Shown: positions 13,733 through 13,833 of the stretch, piece after piece
Numbering within the stretch: the first letter of the stretch is position 1
Layout of the letters: each line of letters opens with the position of its first letter
NCBI GenBank assembly: GCA_947455015.1
Contig: CANGMY010000020.1
Span: 1-13,833 of the forward strand
Direction: 5' to 3'
DNA: 13,833 bases
Origin: Microthrixaceae bacterium
GTDB taxonomy: Bacteria > Actinomycetota > Acidimicrobiia > Acidimicrobiales > Acidimicrobilacustridaceae
The notes under the pieces: model-generated
The model's input: only the letters and a program-made list of their open reading frames with translations
Database searches by the model: none
What the model was told of the DNA's origin: nothing
Position numbers and translations under genes: made by a program

Positions 13733-13833
13733 ATGGAACCGACATTGGTAATGGGCGGATCAGCCGAGGGACTCGACGATGAGGATTGGTCCGGTCAGTC
13801 CAATTACTTCGAATACTCCCGAGCGGCGAACCC
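13733..13833 (+). CDS. Partial open frame leaving the right edge, unrecognised
   Basis: An ATG at 13733 opens a frame of 33 codons that has no stop before the window ends. The product starts MEPTLVMGGSAEGLDDEDWS and is acidic. TGAGG ends two bases before the ATG, closer than ideal; a second ATG at codon 7 is possible. It diverges from moaC, with 58 bp between the start codons, which is a normal place for a gene start. I recognise no family in so short a piece. Confidence 0.4.
   Translation, partial: MEPTLVMGGSAEGLDDEDWSGQSNYFEYSRAAN

Overview
The window looks like chromosome of an actinobacterium with moderately high GC, perhaps of the Acidimicrobiia (inference; no rRNA or marker gene is present to place it). 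The signs are an F420-type luciferase-like oxidoreductase, a GlpR-type membrane protein next to moaC and tRNA-Ala, several probable leaderless genes with TANNNT -10 boxes placed 6-8 nt before the start codon, and dense packing of genes. I see no insertion sequence, prophage, CRISPR array or plasmid function. No gene-free stretch exceeds 300 bases; the longest are 2192-2405 and 12922-13119, both regulatory in appearance.

Region 1 (1-5301) looks catabolic. A luciferase-like oxidoreductase runs off the left edge (minus). A tiny one-TM ORF follows (plus). A TetR regulator and an isochorismatase-fold protein overlap each other (minus). Across a 214-bp control region, a thiolase is transcribed the other way (plus), closed by a strong UUCG-loop terminator, and followed by an acyl-CoA synthetase (plus). 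The set suggests activation and thiolytic cleavage of a CoA-linked acid, but the substrate cannot be read from the sequence.

Region 2 (5338-8212, minus) is a three-gene ABC importer of the nitrate/sulfonate/taurine type, in the order ATPase, permease, lipoprotein binding protein. The genes have a 2-bp gap and a 4-bp overlap, so they form one operon. It lies 57 bp downstream of ilvD, separated by a nested inverted repeat that covers the ATPase ribosome binding site.

Region 3 (8270-12158, minus) holds ilvD (valine/isoleucine/leucine and pantothenate synthesis) and, upstream of it, two tandem paralogous genes. Their products align without gaps from end to end, and each carries the HDxxH-x11-E metal motif of the COQ4 family behind an extra helical N-terminal half. 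This pair is the most interesting content of the window, since actinobacteria normally use menaquinone and not ubiquinone.

Region 4 (12208-13833) holds tRNA-Ala(CGC) with its terminator, a GlpR-like three-TM protein, and moaC (all minus). This resembles the actinobacterial neighbourhood in which the gephyrin-like protein Glp and its membrane receptor GlpR are encoded with molybdenum-cofactor genes. A short open frame leaves the right edge on the plus strand.
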